Shown here: positions 6,740 to 13,887 of the stretch, one piece after another
Layout: each line of letters begins with the position of its first letter
How positions within the stretch are numbered: position 1 is the first letter of the stretch
Origin: a virus
Length of the DNA: 22,295 nt
Virus record (IMG/VR): IMGVR_UViG_3300034683_000253
Coordinates: 1-22,295 of that record
Strand: one strand, 5' to 3'
Notes under the pieces: model-generated
What the model was told of the DNA's origin: nothing
The model's input: only the letters and a program-made list of their open reading frames with translations
Database searches by the model: none
Translations under genes and position numbers: made by a program

Positions 6740-8664
6740 CGGCCCACCCCCCCGAGCACCACGCCGGTGTCCACGTCCAGATCCATCCCCTGGGCCTCCA
6801 TGCGCTTGACCCGCACGCGGTCGTCGCTAATGGAGACGAGCACAGACGCCTGCGCCGGTTCAGGTGCCGCGCCCTTGCCCCCGGCCAGCCATTCGCCGAA
6901 TTTCGACCCGCCCCACTCGCCGCCGAGAAAGCCTGCCAGCGACCCCGCCAGCCCGCCCAGAGCCCCGCCCACGGCGGTGCCGATGCCGGGCAGGATGGCC
7001 GTGCCGATGGCCGCGCCCAGGGCCGCGCCGCCCCAGCCCCCAAGCGCGCCGCCCGCAGCGCCCCCCGCGTAGCCGCCCGCAGCCGTGGTCTGCTCTTCGC
7101 CGCTCAGGCTGTCGTCGGTCAGCACGTCGGCCAGGCCGACCCCGGCGGCCACAATGGACGCCGCTCCGCCCAGGCGCCCGGCGTAGCGCCCCATGCCGCC
7201 AAAGCGCGCCAGCATCCGCCCCACGCGCCCGCCGCGCTTGCCCAGGGTGCTCCGTCCGCCCTTGGCGCCGCCCGCAGCGCCCCCCGCATAGCCGCCCCCA
7301 TACTCGCCGGGCAGCAGGCTCATCCGGCTGTTGACCACATACACGGGCAGCGGCACGGGCAGGCCGCCCAGGCCTGTGGCTTTAGCCAGCGTCTTGCCGA
7401 CCCCGGCCAGCATCCGCCCGCCGAGCTTCAGGGCGCCAAAGCCAGCAGCACCGGCGGCGACGCCTCCGAGCAGCAGTTCTTTGCCCCCCAGCTTGTGGTT
7501 GTCCAGCAACTGCTTGATCCCGTCCCGAATCACCTCGTTGACGGGCTGGGCAAACGCATCCGCCGCATCCCAGAGTGCGGCTTTCAGCCGGGCCACCTGG
7601 TCCACGGCGTTATCGACGGCCTCGGCCATGTCCCGCCCCAACGTGCCGGAGGCTCCGGCTATCTCCTGGGTAACGGTCCGGACGTTGGCCAACTCGTCGC
7701 CGCCCAGCAACTTCATGAGCCCCTTTTTGGTGTCCAGATCGGTCTCGCCGAACGCCCGGTCGATGAAGTTGTCACGGGCCCGGTCGCTGCCCAGGGTCTT
7801 GTACTTCGTCGCGATGTCGTCCAACACCGCGAAGGCCGCCCGCCGCTGTCCATCCGCATCGTAGAAGGAGACGCGCGTTGCCTTGGCCGCAGCGCGCAGG
7901 TAACGCTGATTCGTGAACAATCTCAGCGTGGAGTCCGCCAAGGTTGCCAGTCGTTCGGGGGCCCGTTCAACCAGGGACAATTGCTCAATAAAACCGAGCG
8001 CCTCATCGAAGGAGAGTCCGGCACCCTTGGCGTTCACGCCGACCCGGGCAAAAATCCCAGCCAGATCCTCCAACTCCGCATTGCCCGCTCTCCCGGCCAC
8101 GGTCATCTTGTCCAGCAGCAACGCTGCCGTCTCGGGTGCGGACAAGTCGAAATTGAACGCTTCTGCCGCCACGGTCAGACCTGACGACAGCACGTCCGCG
8201 CTGGCCCCAGTCACAGCCATGGCGGCGTTGGTCGCCCTGATCGTGGCCAGAGCCTGCTCCCAGCCCTGGCCAGCCTGCACCAGGTTGTTGAATCCGCCCA
8301 ACAGGTCGTCCAGGGATTGCCCTGTCTCCCGCGCCAGCCGATGTAGTTCGATGCGCAGCAGCCGCGCGGCCTCCCGGCTCGCGCCCGCCGTCTGCCGCAC
8401 CCGGGTGAGCTGCTTGTCCAGCGCGGCGGAGGCCATGGCCGCCTGGGTCGCCTTGTAGGCCGCCCCCGCGCCCGCCAGCATGCCCGTGTACTTGTTGCCC
8501 AGCGCGTCCAGCCCCCGGCCCAGGGCCGCCGCCGAGCGCGACACGCGCCCGAGCTGCCGCTCGGCCCCGCCCGCGAACTGGCCCACGGCGCTGCCGTAGC
8601 GCCGCGCGCGGGCTTCGAGGTTGCCGGTCAGGGACAGGACGATGGATGTGCGCAGGTCGCTCAT
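6736..8664 (-). CDS. Tail tape measure protein (Mu gp42-like)
   Basis: The 642-residue protein begins like TP901-type tape measures, with helical heptad-like segments at 1-120 ('LGRGLDALGNKYTGML', 'ALDKQLTRVRQTAGAS') and the conserved block at 114-170 ('TGQSLDDLLGGFNNLVQAGQGWEQALATIRA', 'VTGASADVLSSGLTVAAEAFN'). Further family segments run to about 360 ('GVNAKGAGLSFDEALGFIEQLSL', 'FGETDLDTKKGLMKLL'). Residues 395-412 and 500-582 are Gly/Ala-rich and hydrophobic. The stretch 547-582 looks like a glycine zipper that could enter the host inner membrane during DNA delivery. Two copies of an 11-residue Gly/Ala motif lie at 457-467 and 530-540. It sets tail length and follows the chaperone gene, as usual. 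Confidence 0.95.
   Translation of the reverse strand: MSDLRTSIVLSLTGNLEARARRYGSAVGQFAGGAERQLGRVSRSAAALGRGLDALGNKYTGMLAGAGAAYKATQAAMASAALDKQLTRVRQTAGASREAARLLRIELHRLARETGQSLDDLLGGFNNLVQAGQGWEQALATIRATNAAMAVTGASADVLSSGLTVAAEAFNFDLSAPETAALLLDKMTVAGRAGNAELEDLAGIFARVGVNAKGAGLSFDEALGFIEQLSLVERAPERLATLADSTLRLFTNQRYLRAAAKATRVSFYDADGQRRAAFAVLDDIATKYKTLGSDRARDNFIDRAFGETDLDTKKGLMKLLGGDELANVRTVTQEIAGASGTLGRDMAEAVDNAVDQVARLKAALWDAADAFAQPVNEVIRDGIKQLLDNHKLGGKELLLGGVAAGAAGFGALKLGGRMLAGVGKTLAKATGLGGLPVPLPVYVVNSRMSLLPGEYGGGYAGGAAGGAKGGRSTLGKRGGRVGRMLARFGGMGRYAGRLGGAASIVAAGVGLADVLTDDSLSGEEQTTAAGGYAGGAAGGALGGWGGAALGAAIGTAILPGIGTAVGGALGGLAGSLAGFLGGEWGGSKFGEWLAGGKGAAPEPAQASVLVSISDDRVRVKRMEAQGMDLDVDTGVVLGGVGR
7046..7296. 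repeat. Pair of near-identical 32-bp direct repeats inside the tape measure gene (7046-7077 and 7265-7296)
   Basis: The two 32-base copies differ by a single base (g/a in the ...ccgc(g/a)tagcc part). They begin 219 bases apart, which is exactly 73 codons. Each encodes GGYAGGAAGGA in the same frame. Recombination or slippage between them would remove or add 73 residues without breaking the frame, changing the length ruler of the tail. The separating segment encodes a basic, glycine-rich stretch and then an Ala-rich hydrophobic one. Confidence 0.8.
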
Positions 8665-8685
8665 GTGTCGCTCGTGTCAGGCTGG

Positions 8686-9190
8686 TCAGGGGTTCAGCAG
8701 GCGCAGGTAGGCCAGGGCCCGGCGCACGGGCAGGGCGCCCACCTCTGTGGGGCCCCAGCCCGTGCGGCTGGCCAGGATCAGGGGCAGGGGCTCAAGCGCC
8801 GCCGCCGCCCCCGTCAGCTCGCCCCCGGGCGGCGGCCCTCTCGGCGGCCTGCAGGCTGGCGGCGTCCATCCGGTCCGCCGCGTCCTGGATGGCCGCGAAG
8901 TCGTCGGGGTGCAGCCGCCCCATCTGGGCGACGGACAGCGGCCCCTGCAGCGGCTCCCCGCCGTCTTCCAGGCGCACGATCTGCCGCCGCAGGGTCTCCA
9001 CGCCCATGCCCGAGGGGCTGCACACCAGGGCCGGCCCTTCGCCCGGCACCATGACCAGCCGCTCCGAGGCCGCCCGGGCGTCCAGGATGTCGCCGGTGGT
9101 CAACTCGCGGAGCACCGCCTGGCGCAGGGCGGTTTCACCGAGCCGGTACCCGTGTTTCAGTGGAACAGTGACGGTCGCGGTCTCGTGCAT
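8686..9190 (-). CDS. Tail assembly chaperone long form, made by a predicted -2 ribosomal frameshift
   Basis: The short chaperone (132 residues) ends at 8792, but the overlapping frame stays open to a TGA at 8686, 21 bases before the tape measure start. A -2 slip at 8819-8827 would add 45 residues after Gly123, giving about 168. The added part contains 'LEPLPLILASRTGWGPTEVGALPVRRALAYLRLLNP', which looks like real protein and like other chaperone extensions in its 'tGW.p.ev..lpv..al.Y' pattern. No start codon with a ribosome site would express it separately. Tail phages usually produce a G and G-T pair this way, just upstream of the tape measure. For Mu a -2 shift has been reported, as I recall from work on conserved tail-gene frameshifts. 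The fusion is inferred, not proven. Confidence 0.72.
8792..9190 (-). CDS. Tail assembly chaperone short form (Mu gp41-like)
   Basis: The 132-residue zero-frame product starts 'MHETATVTVPLKHGYRLGETALRQAVLRELTTGDILDARAASERLVMV', which matches the Mu gp41-type tail assembly protein family ('v.L..p......g....l..R.pt.gDl..a'). Residues 63-105 are helical ('GVETLRRQIVRLEDG', 'LHPDDFAAIQDAADRMDAASLQAAERAA'). It ends in a run of glycines (GGGGGA) encoded by repeated GGC codons. It starts 3 bases after the tube gene stop with a GAGGAG ribosome site. It is expected to coat the tape measure during tail assembly and to be absent from the finished virion. Confidence 0.88.
   Translation of the reverse strand: MHETATVTVPLKHGYRLGETALRQAVLRELTTGDILDARAASERLVMVPGEGPALVCSPSGMGVETLRRQIVRLEDGGEPLQGPLSVAQMGRLHPDDFAAIQDAADRMDAASLQAAERAAARGRADGGGGGA
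8819..8827 (-). other. Predicted -2 frameshift slip site (CGG GGG CGA)
   Basis: In the chaperone's zero frame the minus strand reads CGG GGG CGA at codons 122-124. A glycyl-tRNA on GGG can move back two bases and pair with GGG again perfectly, after which reading continues GGC GAG CTG in the extension frame. A second G-run (GAC GGG GGC) lies 9 codon-bases further on and is a weaker alternative. The first site resembles the G-rich slip site I recall for Mu. Confidence 0.65.
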
Positions 9191-9193
9191 GGT

Positions 9194-9541
9194 CTACTCC
9201 TCGTCGCAGCTCATGGCCGACATTTCCAGGTCCACCTGCCCCTCGGACAGCTCCAGAGCGTTGGTGACGAACGCCCCGCGCAAGGTGAACACCTTGCCCG
9301 TGTCCGTCTCGAACATCACGGTGGCGTCGGTCAGGCTTTGCAGGGCCGTGATCGACAGGTCCGCCCCGTGGCGCGCCTTGCACTTGAGCACGGGGGGTTC
9401 GTAGTTCTCGGTGTAGCCCAGGGTCTTGGTGCCATCGGTGGCGACCTCGCGGGCCATGCCGCCGGGCGTCAGGGAGCCCTTGCCGTCGGAGGGGATTTCC
9501 GCCCCGTCCACGCGGATGATGGCGCTGCCGGTGTACTTCAT
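9194..9541 (-). CDS. M: Tail tube protein (Mu M, gp40 family)
   Basis: The 115-residue protein begins 'MKYTGSAIIRVDGAEIPSDGKGSLTPGGMAREVATDGTKTLGYTENYEPPVLKC', the standard opening of the Mu-type tail tube family ('G.a.irvdG......g.a.l.pGG..R..v..d...Gy.E...pa.le'). The rest is beta-rich with 'TDATVMFETDTGKVFTLRGAFVTNALELSEGQVDLEMSA', as expected for a tube protein with a T6SS Hcp-like fold. It follows the sheath gene with an AGGAGAGG ribosome site. It polymerises around the tape measure to form the inner tube. Confidence 0.95.
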   Translation of the reverse strand: MKYTGSAIIRVDGAEIPSDGKGSLTPGGMAREVATDGTKTLGYTENYEPPVLKCKARHGADLSITALQSLTDATVMFETDTGKVFTLRGAFVTNALELSEGQVDLEMSAMSCDEE

Positions 9542-9550
9542 GGACCTCTC

Positions 9551-11023
9551 CTAGAGGATGAACTGGACCTGCTGGGCGTAGATGCGCAGCTGGTTGACCA
9601 GGTCGGGGTTGGACCGCACGTTCAGGCGGTTGCGGTCGTCGGGATCGCGTTCCACCAGCAGGGTGGCCTTGTAGAATTCGAAGTTCTCCACCAGCCCCTT
9701 GGCCTCCAGCTCGCGGAAGAGCGCCAGCAGCTCGGCGCGCACGATGCGCGGGGTGGCGATGGCCTGGCCGGGGCTGAAGCGCGTGCCGTCGTCGGCCAGC
9801 TTGTGGCGCGGGAACTTCTGGGTGATGCGCGTCCGGATGGCGTAGCGCAGGTACGACAGGGTCGCCGGGGTGGTCACGTCCAGGTAGCTGGGGTCGGGCA
9901 GGCCGTAGCTGTTGGTCTGGTAGGTCGTGATCTGCCGTTCGACCTGCACGGCCCCGTCCCGGGTCACGGTGTGCGTGGCCAACCCGCTGTACAGCAGCAG
10001 GTTGCGCTCGACCATGGTCCAGCGATCCTCCACCGCCGGGGGCAGGCAGCCCGGCAGCTCCAGGGTCTGCAGGGGCCGGGCCGGGTCGATGTCCAGGTGA
10101 TACGCGGCCACGCCGCAGTTGACGGCGGCCCAGGTCCACGGCGGCGTCGGGCTCTGGCCCATCGCCATGCAGCTGACGGCCTGGTGGTTGCGGGCCGCGC
10201 CCCAGGTGGTCGCGGCGGCGTGCGATCCGGCCAGCGCCGCGAAGGCCACGCCGTCCACCATCTTGAGCGGTCCGCCGCGCGCGTCCAGCTCGGCTTCCAG
10301 GGCCGCCATGTTCGCGGCGTCGGTGTACGGGGTGCAGAGGTAGTTCCACCAGCCGTCGCCCAGGGCCGCCAGGGCGTCGGCCAGGTCCGGGTTGGCCGTG
10401 CCGCCGCTCATGGCGGTGACGGCCACGCCGACGCCGGAGGGCAGCGTCTCGCCGTAGTAGCCCAGGCGCAGGTCGATGGCGTTGCCCGTCTCGCCCTTCC
10501 AGCGGCAGGTCAGGTCCACCTTTTCGGGCACGGTCCCGTTCACGGCGGCGGTCACGGGCAGGTCAGGCTCGGCGGCGATGGCGGCGGCGATCTTGGTGGC
10601 GATTGCGGCGGCGGTGTCCGCAGCCGCAACGGCGACGCGCACCCGGACCCCGGCCACATACAGGGCCAGGGTGCCCGAGCCCGTGGCCGGGCCCGTGACC
10701 GTCAGCGCCCCGCTGGCCGCCACTCCCTCGGCATCGTCGGCCAGGGGCACGGCCCAGGTCTCGGTGTAGGCGTTGGCGCCCTTGAGCCCCGCGATCATGG
10801 CCGCCAACATCGAGCCCCGCCCGAAGAGCTTGACGCCGTGGTCGGCGGACAGCACCTGCACGGGGCTGCCCGGCGTTGCCGCGCCCGTCTCCAGCATCTG
10901 CCCGAACACCATGATCTTGCTCATGTAGCTGGGCGTGCCCTGCACGGCCTGGCTGTTGTCGAACTCGACGTAGCACAGCGGCACCCGGATGGTATCCGGG
11001 ATCTGGTTGAAGCTGATCGGCAT
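9551..11023 (-). CDS. L: Contractile tail sheath protein (Mu L, gp39 family)
   Basis: At 490 residues it is the usual length for Mu gpL. It opens 'MPISFNQIPDTIRVPLCYVEFDNSQAVQG', the conserved start of the family ('I.F..IP..irvP..y.EfdnS.A'). It continues with 'KIMVFGQMLETGAATPGSPVQVLSADHGVKLFGRGSMLAAMIAGLKGAN' and later 'TYQTNSYGLPDPSYLDVTTPATLSYLRYAIRTRITQKFPRHKLADDG', both typical. The C-terminal region ends 'DPDDRNRLNVRSNPDLVNQLRIYAQQVQFIL', the standard sheath ending that interlocks with neighbouring subunits. The start codon follows the DUF2635 gene by 3 bases, with AAGGAGG upstream. Confidence 0.97.
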   Translation of the reverse strand: MPISFNQIPDTIRVPLCYVEFDNSQAVQGTPSYMSKIMVFGQMLETGAATPGSPVQVLSADHGVKLFGRGSMLAAMIAGLKGANAYTETWAVPLADDAEGVAASGALTVTGPATGSGTLALYVAGVRVRVAVAAADTAAAIATKIAAAIAAEPDLPVTAAVNGTVPEKVDLTCRWKGETGNAIDLRLGYYGETLPSGVGVAVTAMSGGTANPDLADALAALGDGWWNYLCTPYTDAANMAALEAELDARGGPLKMVDGVAFAALAGSHAAATTWGAARNHQAVSCMAMGQSPTPPWTWAAVNCGVAAYHLDIDPARPLQTLELPGCLPPAVEDRWTMVERNLLLYSGLATHTVTRDGAVQVERQITTYQTNSYGLPDPSYLDVTTPATLSYLRYAIRTRITQKFPRHKLADDGTRFSPGQAIATPRIVRAELLALFRELEAKGLVENFEFYKATLLVERDPDDRNRLNVRSNPDLVNQLRIYAQQVQFIL

Positions 11024-11026
11024 TTT

Positions 11027-11200
11027 CTAGGCCTCCTTCTTGGCCTTGGGCCGGGTGGCCCGGGCCACGTCGCCGTCGCGCAGGCGGCGGCGCCAATAGG
11101 TGGTGTCGGGCACGTCGGCCCCATCCTGGGGCAGGGGCTGCCCCGTCGCGGGGTCCAGCACGGCAAGTCCCGCGCCGGGCTTGAGGTAGAGCGTCTTCAT
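11027..11200 (-). CDS. Small DUF2635 family protein (Mu gp38-like position)
   Basis: A 57-residue protein, MKTLYLKPGAGLAVLDPATG..., is encoded between gp37 and the sheath. It opens like DUF2635 proteins ('yvkPa.G..VrdP.tg..Lpe.G..Vp....W.RRl.DGDV'), here seen as 'QPLPQDGADVPDTTYWRRRLRDGDVARA'. The C-terminus is lysine-rich (PKAKKEA). The ribosome site CAGGAG overlaps the gp37 stop codon region. Its function is unknown in Mu-like phages. The fixed position before the sheath suggests a tail or connector role. Confidence 0.9.
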   Translation of the reverse strand: MKTLYLKPGAGLAVLDPATGQPLPQDGADVPDTTYWRRRLRDGDVARATRPKAKKEA

Positions 11201-11203
11201 GCG

Positions 11204-11725
11204 TCACTCCTGAGGCAGGGTTATATGGTCCTGGGCCACGGGCGCCCCGTCGGCCTGGGCCTGCTCCGCGAAAACCGTAGCCAGCACGTCGATCGTGGCG
11301 GGGTCGAGAGCCCCGGCCAACGCGAACCGCTGCCGCCAGCTCACGCCCCACATGGCCACGCCGCGCTGCGCGATCCGGCTGGCGAACAGGTTCTGGGCCT
11401 GGACCTGGGCCGGGGCGGTCTCGGTGGCCGCAAGGCCCCAATCCTGCCGGTCCAGGCCGCGCAGCGCGGCGGCGACCATGGCCAGGGCGGCCCGGTCGCG
11501 CGTCGCCCCGGCGGAGTCCTTGGCGACCACGAACGCCGCCAGGGTCAACTCCAGGCTGCGGTCCATGAGGCGCACGTCCAGCGCCGCCACATAGACGGCG
11601 GGTGCGGCCTGGCACACCCGCCGCAGTTCGTCCTCGTCGAACCGCCCGCCATGCACCTCGCAGGTGCGCAGGCCGGGGATCACAGCCTGTAGGCCGTCGC
11701 GCACCGCGTCCAAAATCTGTTGCAT
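11204..11725 (-). CDS. Mu gp37-like protein (DUF1834 family)
   Basis: The start ATG at 11725 overlaps the upstream stop (TGATG) and gives 173 residues; upstream continuation of the frame is a shadow. It contains 'ILDAVRDGLQAVIPGLRTCEVHGGRFDEDELRRVCQAAPAVYVAALDV' and 'LELTLAAFVVAKDS...RDRAALAMVAAALRGLDRQDWGLAATETAPAQVQAQNLFASRIAQRGVAMWGVSWRQRFAL', matching the gp37/DUF1834 family of Mu-like phages. These proteins lie between head-completion and sheath genes and are thought to act at the head-tail junction or tail terminator. That role is inferred from position. Confidence 0.9.
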   Translation of the reverse strand: MQQILDAVRDGLQAVIPGLRTCEVHGGRFDEDELRRVCQAAPAVYVAALDVRLMDRSLELTLAAFVVAKDSAGATRDRAALAMVAAALRGLDRQDWGLAATETAPAQVQAQNLFASRIAQRGVAMWGVSWRQRFALAGALDPATIDVLATVFAEQAQADGAPVAQDHITLPQE

Positions 11726-12177
11726 CACCTGGCCTCCATCTGCCCGGCGGCCCACTCGTCCACCAGGCGCCCCAGATCGGCCAGGTTGTCGGGCGACAGG
11801 CCGAGGTAGGGCCGGGCGGGGAGTTGCGGCTTGCCCGCCTCCGCCCCGCCGAACTGGTGGATGGCCGCGTAGACCAGGTTGGACCCGACCTCCACCGCGG
11901 CGGCAGCCACCAGGTACTGAATGGAATCCAGCAGCCCGCCCCCGGCCTGCAGCAGGCTGTGCCCGCCGTGCCGCGTTGCCGCGTAGCGCGGCGACCACGC
12001 CGCCCAGGGCGTGCCGTCGGGAGCCTGGCGCTCCTCGGCGATGCGTCGCCGGGTCTGCGACTCCACCTCCGCGCCCACAGCGTCCAGCAGGCTAGGCGTG
12101 TCCGCGTCGGCCAGCGCCTCGATGCGCTGGGCCAGGGCGCCCAGCTCGCGCAGGTCGACCCGCAGCGCCATGCTCAC
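11725..12177 (-). CDS. G: Phage virion morphogenesis protein (Mu G / P2 S family)
   Basis: The product is 150 residues with the GTG start at 12177, which overlaps the gp36 stop (GTGA) and has a GGGAGG ribosome site; an ATG two codons later is an alternative. Family features are 'LRELGALAQRIEALADADTPSLLDAVGAEVESQTRRRIAEERQAPDGTPWAAWSPRYAATR' and 'HSLLQAGGGLLDSIQYLVAAAAVEVGSNLVYAAIHQFGG', then 'LPARPYLGLSPDN'. The motif 'P.G..W..' followed by 'L...G.L..Si' and 'YA.iHQfGg...iPaRp.lG' is diagnostic. In P2 the homologue completes tails; in Mu gpG acts in head assembly. In Mu it sits next to F, whereas here it sits after gp36. Confidence 0.93.
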   Translation of the reverse strand: MSMALRVDLRELGALAQRIEALADADTPSLLDAVGAEVESQTRRRIAEERQAPDGTPWAAWSPRYAATRHGGHSLLQAGGGLLDSIQYLVAAAAVEVGSNLVYAAIHQFGGAEAGKPQLPARPYLGLSPDNLADLGRLVDEWAAGQMEAR

Positions 12178-12590
12178 GGGCGGAACCTCCCCCGCCCGAA
12201 ACGGGCGGGCTGGGACAGCATTTCCACCGTCCCGCCCGACACCGTGGGCGCGGGCGCCAGCCCAAGGGACACCTCCCCGGAGCTGATGCGCCGCAACACG
12301 CCCACGGCGTCCTCGTAGCGGGTGCGGATCTCGTCGGTCAGCACGTCGGCGCTGCCCGCCAGGCGGTAGACGGCGATGTCCACCGCCAGCCTGGTCAGCA
12401 CCAGGGGCACACCGGGCAGCGGCAGCGCGTGGCGCGCCCCCACATACCCGTCGACCTCCGCGACGGCGTCGGCCAGGGCCCGGTCCAGGGCGTCCTGGTC
12501 GGCCTGCCCGTCGCCGTCGCGGTCGGCGAGGACCAGCAGCCGGTCCTCGCCGTAGCGGTCGACGATGTCCTGCGCGCTGGCGTAGGGCAC
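12174..12590 (-). CDS. Mu gp36-like head-tail connector protein (DUF1320)
   Basis: The start is a GTG at 12590, overlapping the gp35 stop by one base (TAGTG) with AAGGAGAG upstream. The 138-residue product reads '(M)PYASAQDIVDRYGEDRLLVLADRDGDGQADQDALDRALADAVAEVDGYVGARHALPLPGVPLVLTRLAVDIAVYRL', exactly the pattern of DUF1320 proteins (Y.t..dl..r.G...l..l.d.......d...l..Al.dA.a.Id.Yl..RY..Pl...P..l...a.diA.Y.L). The last 40 residues are variable. The family is related to gp6-type connector rings beneath the portal. Confidence 0.94.
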   Translation of the reverse strand: MPYASAQDIVDRYGEDRLLVLADRDGDGQADQDALDRALADAVAEVDGYVGARHALPLPGVPLVLTRLAVDIAVYRLAGSADVLTDEIRTRYEDAVGVLRRISSGEVSLGLAPAPTVSGGTVEMLSQPARFGRGRFRP

Positions 12591-12823
12591 TAGCGGCTCT
12601 CCTTCTTGGCCTTGGCGCCCTGGGCCTTGGCGCCGGGCTCGTCTTCGGCCTGCGCCTCGGCAGCGGGAGCCTCGACCACCTGGACCACGAGCAGGGGCTC
12701 GGCCTGGAGGGCTGCCAGCTCGGCGGGTGAGAAGCGCTCGTCCGGGTACGAGGTGGCCTGCGCCGGGTGGGCCAGGCCCGCCCGACGGAAGCCGTCCTGC
12801 TTGCTGGTGATGATGATGCTCAT
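12590..12823 (-). CDS. Mu gp35-like small protein (FluMu N-terminal domain family)
   Basis: This 77-residue protein opens 'MSIIITSKQDGFRRAGLAHPAQATSYPDERFSPAELAALQAEPLLVVQVVE', the known FluMu N-terminal domain ('v.i.s..dGFRRaG..h.......p...ft..ql..L..eP.L.V'). The last 27 residues are a low-complexity Ala/Glu/Lys tail (AEAQAEDEPGAKAQGAKAKKESR). It sits directly after gpT with an AAGGAGG ribosome site. Function is unknown; co-location with the head protein suggests a capsid or head-completion role. Confidence 0.9.
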   Translation of the reverse strand: MSIIITSKQDGFRRAGLAHPAQATSYPDERFSPAELAALQAEPLLVVQVVEAPAAEAQAEDEPGAKAQGAKAKKESR

Positions 12824-12832
12824 GGTGCCTCC

Positions 12833-13876
12833 TTACTCGGTCCCGGTGCTGCCGTAGGCCATCTGCCAGAAGGCGTAGCCCCCGGCGGCCCGAGCCTCGG
12901 CGCCGAACTTGTACTCCCCGCGCGTGAACACGTCGTCCGCGCTCATGTCGGTCTGCTGCACGAACACGGGCTTCTTGCGCTCCTGGTAGATGAACGGGCG
13001 GACCGGCTTGGTGGTGTCGAGCAGGAACCAGGCCGTGTCGCTGGTCAGGTGGGCGCTCTCCACGACCTCGGCGGTGCCTCTGTAGGGGTTGGGCTTGCCG
13101 TCCTCCAGCCGCTCGGTGGTCATCAGCAGGCGCGCGGTGTCCCCCAACGCCGGAGGCACCAGCAGCACGTTGGGCGTGATGTTCAGCGGGCGGCCCTCGT
13201 CGTCGCGCATCTTGCGCAGCGCCGTGCGGGCGGCGCCGTAGCTGCCCTGGGCGGCGGCCAGGGTGGCCGCGGAGAGCGCCTTGGTGCCCCTGTTGCTGAC
13301 CGACGCACCGGCCACCGGGTGGTCGGTGTCGAAGAAGTACTGGCCGTCGTAGCACAGGGCACTGAATCCCTGGTTGACCAGGTCGAACACGATCTCGTCG
13401 GGCAGTTGCTTGGCCGAAAATCCGGCCATCTGGGCCTGCGGCCCGTAGATGCCCAGGGTGTCGTCCTCGATGTCGTTGCGCTTGACCGACACCGTCGCCT
13501 CGAAGTCGTCGTTGACGATCGAGTAGCGGAATCCCTCCAGCGCCTTGATGACCTTGTCCCCGACCCATTTGCGCATCCGGGGGAAATTGGACAGCCACGC
13601 ATAGTCGTTCTGGCTGCCCGTGGAGGTCACCTTCATGGCGATCTTCTCCCACAGGCTCGGCGCGGCATCGAAGGCCTTGTGGAAGGTGGTCTTGAGGTTC
13701 ATGAATACGTCGGTCAGCACCGCGCGGTTGACCAGCAGACCGCCGAAGCCGAGCAGCGGCCAGGCGCCGCCGGGGTCGGCCTGGGCCGCCTGGGCCGTCT
13801 GGAAGGACAGGGCCAGGGCCACGGCAAACAGCAGCAGCCAGGCCAGGCAGATGGAAACAGTGCGTTTGATGGGCAT
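12833..13876 (-). CDS. T: Major head subunit gpT with an N-terminal signal-peptide-like extension
   Basis: The body of the protein (from about residue 47, 'LLVNRAVLTDVFMNLKTTFHKAF') is a standard Mu gpT: 'LWEKIAMKVTSTGSQNDYAWLSNFPRMRKWVGDK', 'NDDFEATVSVKRNDIEDDTLGIYGPQAQ', 'LCYDGQYFFDTDHPV'. The reading starts at ATG 13876, with AAAGGAGAG placed correctly before it. This adds about 46 residues ahead of the family start: MPIKR, a hydrophobic run (LAWLLLFAVALAL), then polar SFQTAQAAQADP with Ala-x-Ala sites. No ATG or GTG with a ribosome site exists nearer the conserved start. Total length is 347 versus about 305 in Mu. The extension could be a removable signal-like, scaffold-like or membrane-docking segment. 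Confidence 0.95.
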   Translation of the reverse strand: MPIKRTVSICLAWLLLFAVALALSFQTAQAAQADPGGAWPLLGFGGLLVNRAVLTDVFMNLKTTFHKAFDAAPSLWEKIAMKVTSTGSQNDYAWLSNFPRMRKWVGDKVIKALEGFRYSIVNDDFEATVSVKRNDIEDDTLGIYGPQAQMAGFSAKQLPDEIVFDLVNQGFSALCYDGQYFFDTDHPVAGASVSNRGTKALSAATLAAAQGSYGAARTALRKMRDDEGRPLNITPNVLLVPPALGDTARLLMTTERLEDGKPNPYRGTAEVVESAHLTSDTAWFLLDTTKPVRPFIYQERKKPVFVQQTDMSADDVFTRGEYKFGAEARAAGGYAFWQMAYGSTGTE

Positions 13877-13887
13877 GTGTCTCTCCT

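Noticed and set aside
5800-8184. Plus-strand open frame of 794 codons opposite the tape measure and gpN
   Set aside because: Pro/Arg-rich antisense shadow spanning gene boundaries; no domain, no ribosome site.
8747-11692. Plus-strand open frame of 981 codons opposite sheath, tube and gp37
   Set aside because: Opposite six well-supported minus-strand tail genes. Low-complexity His/Gly/Val composition is typical of antisense frames at this GC content.
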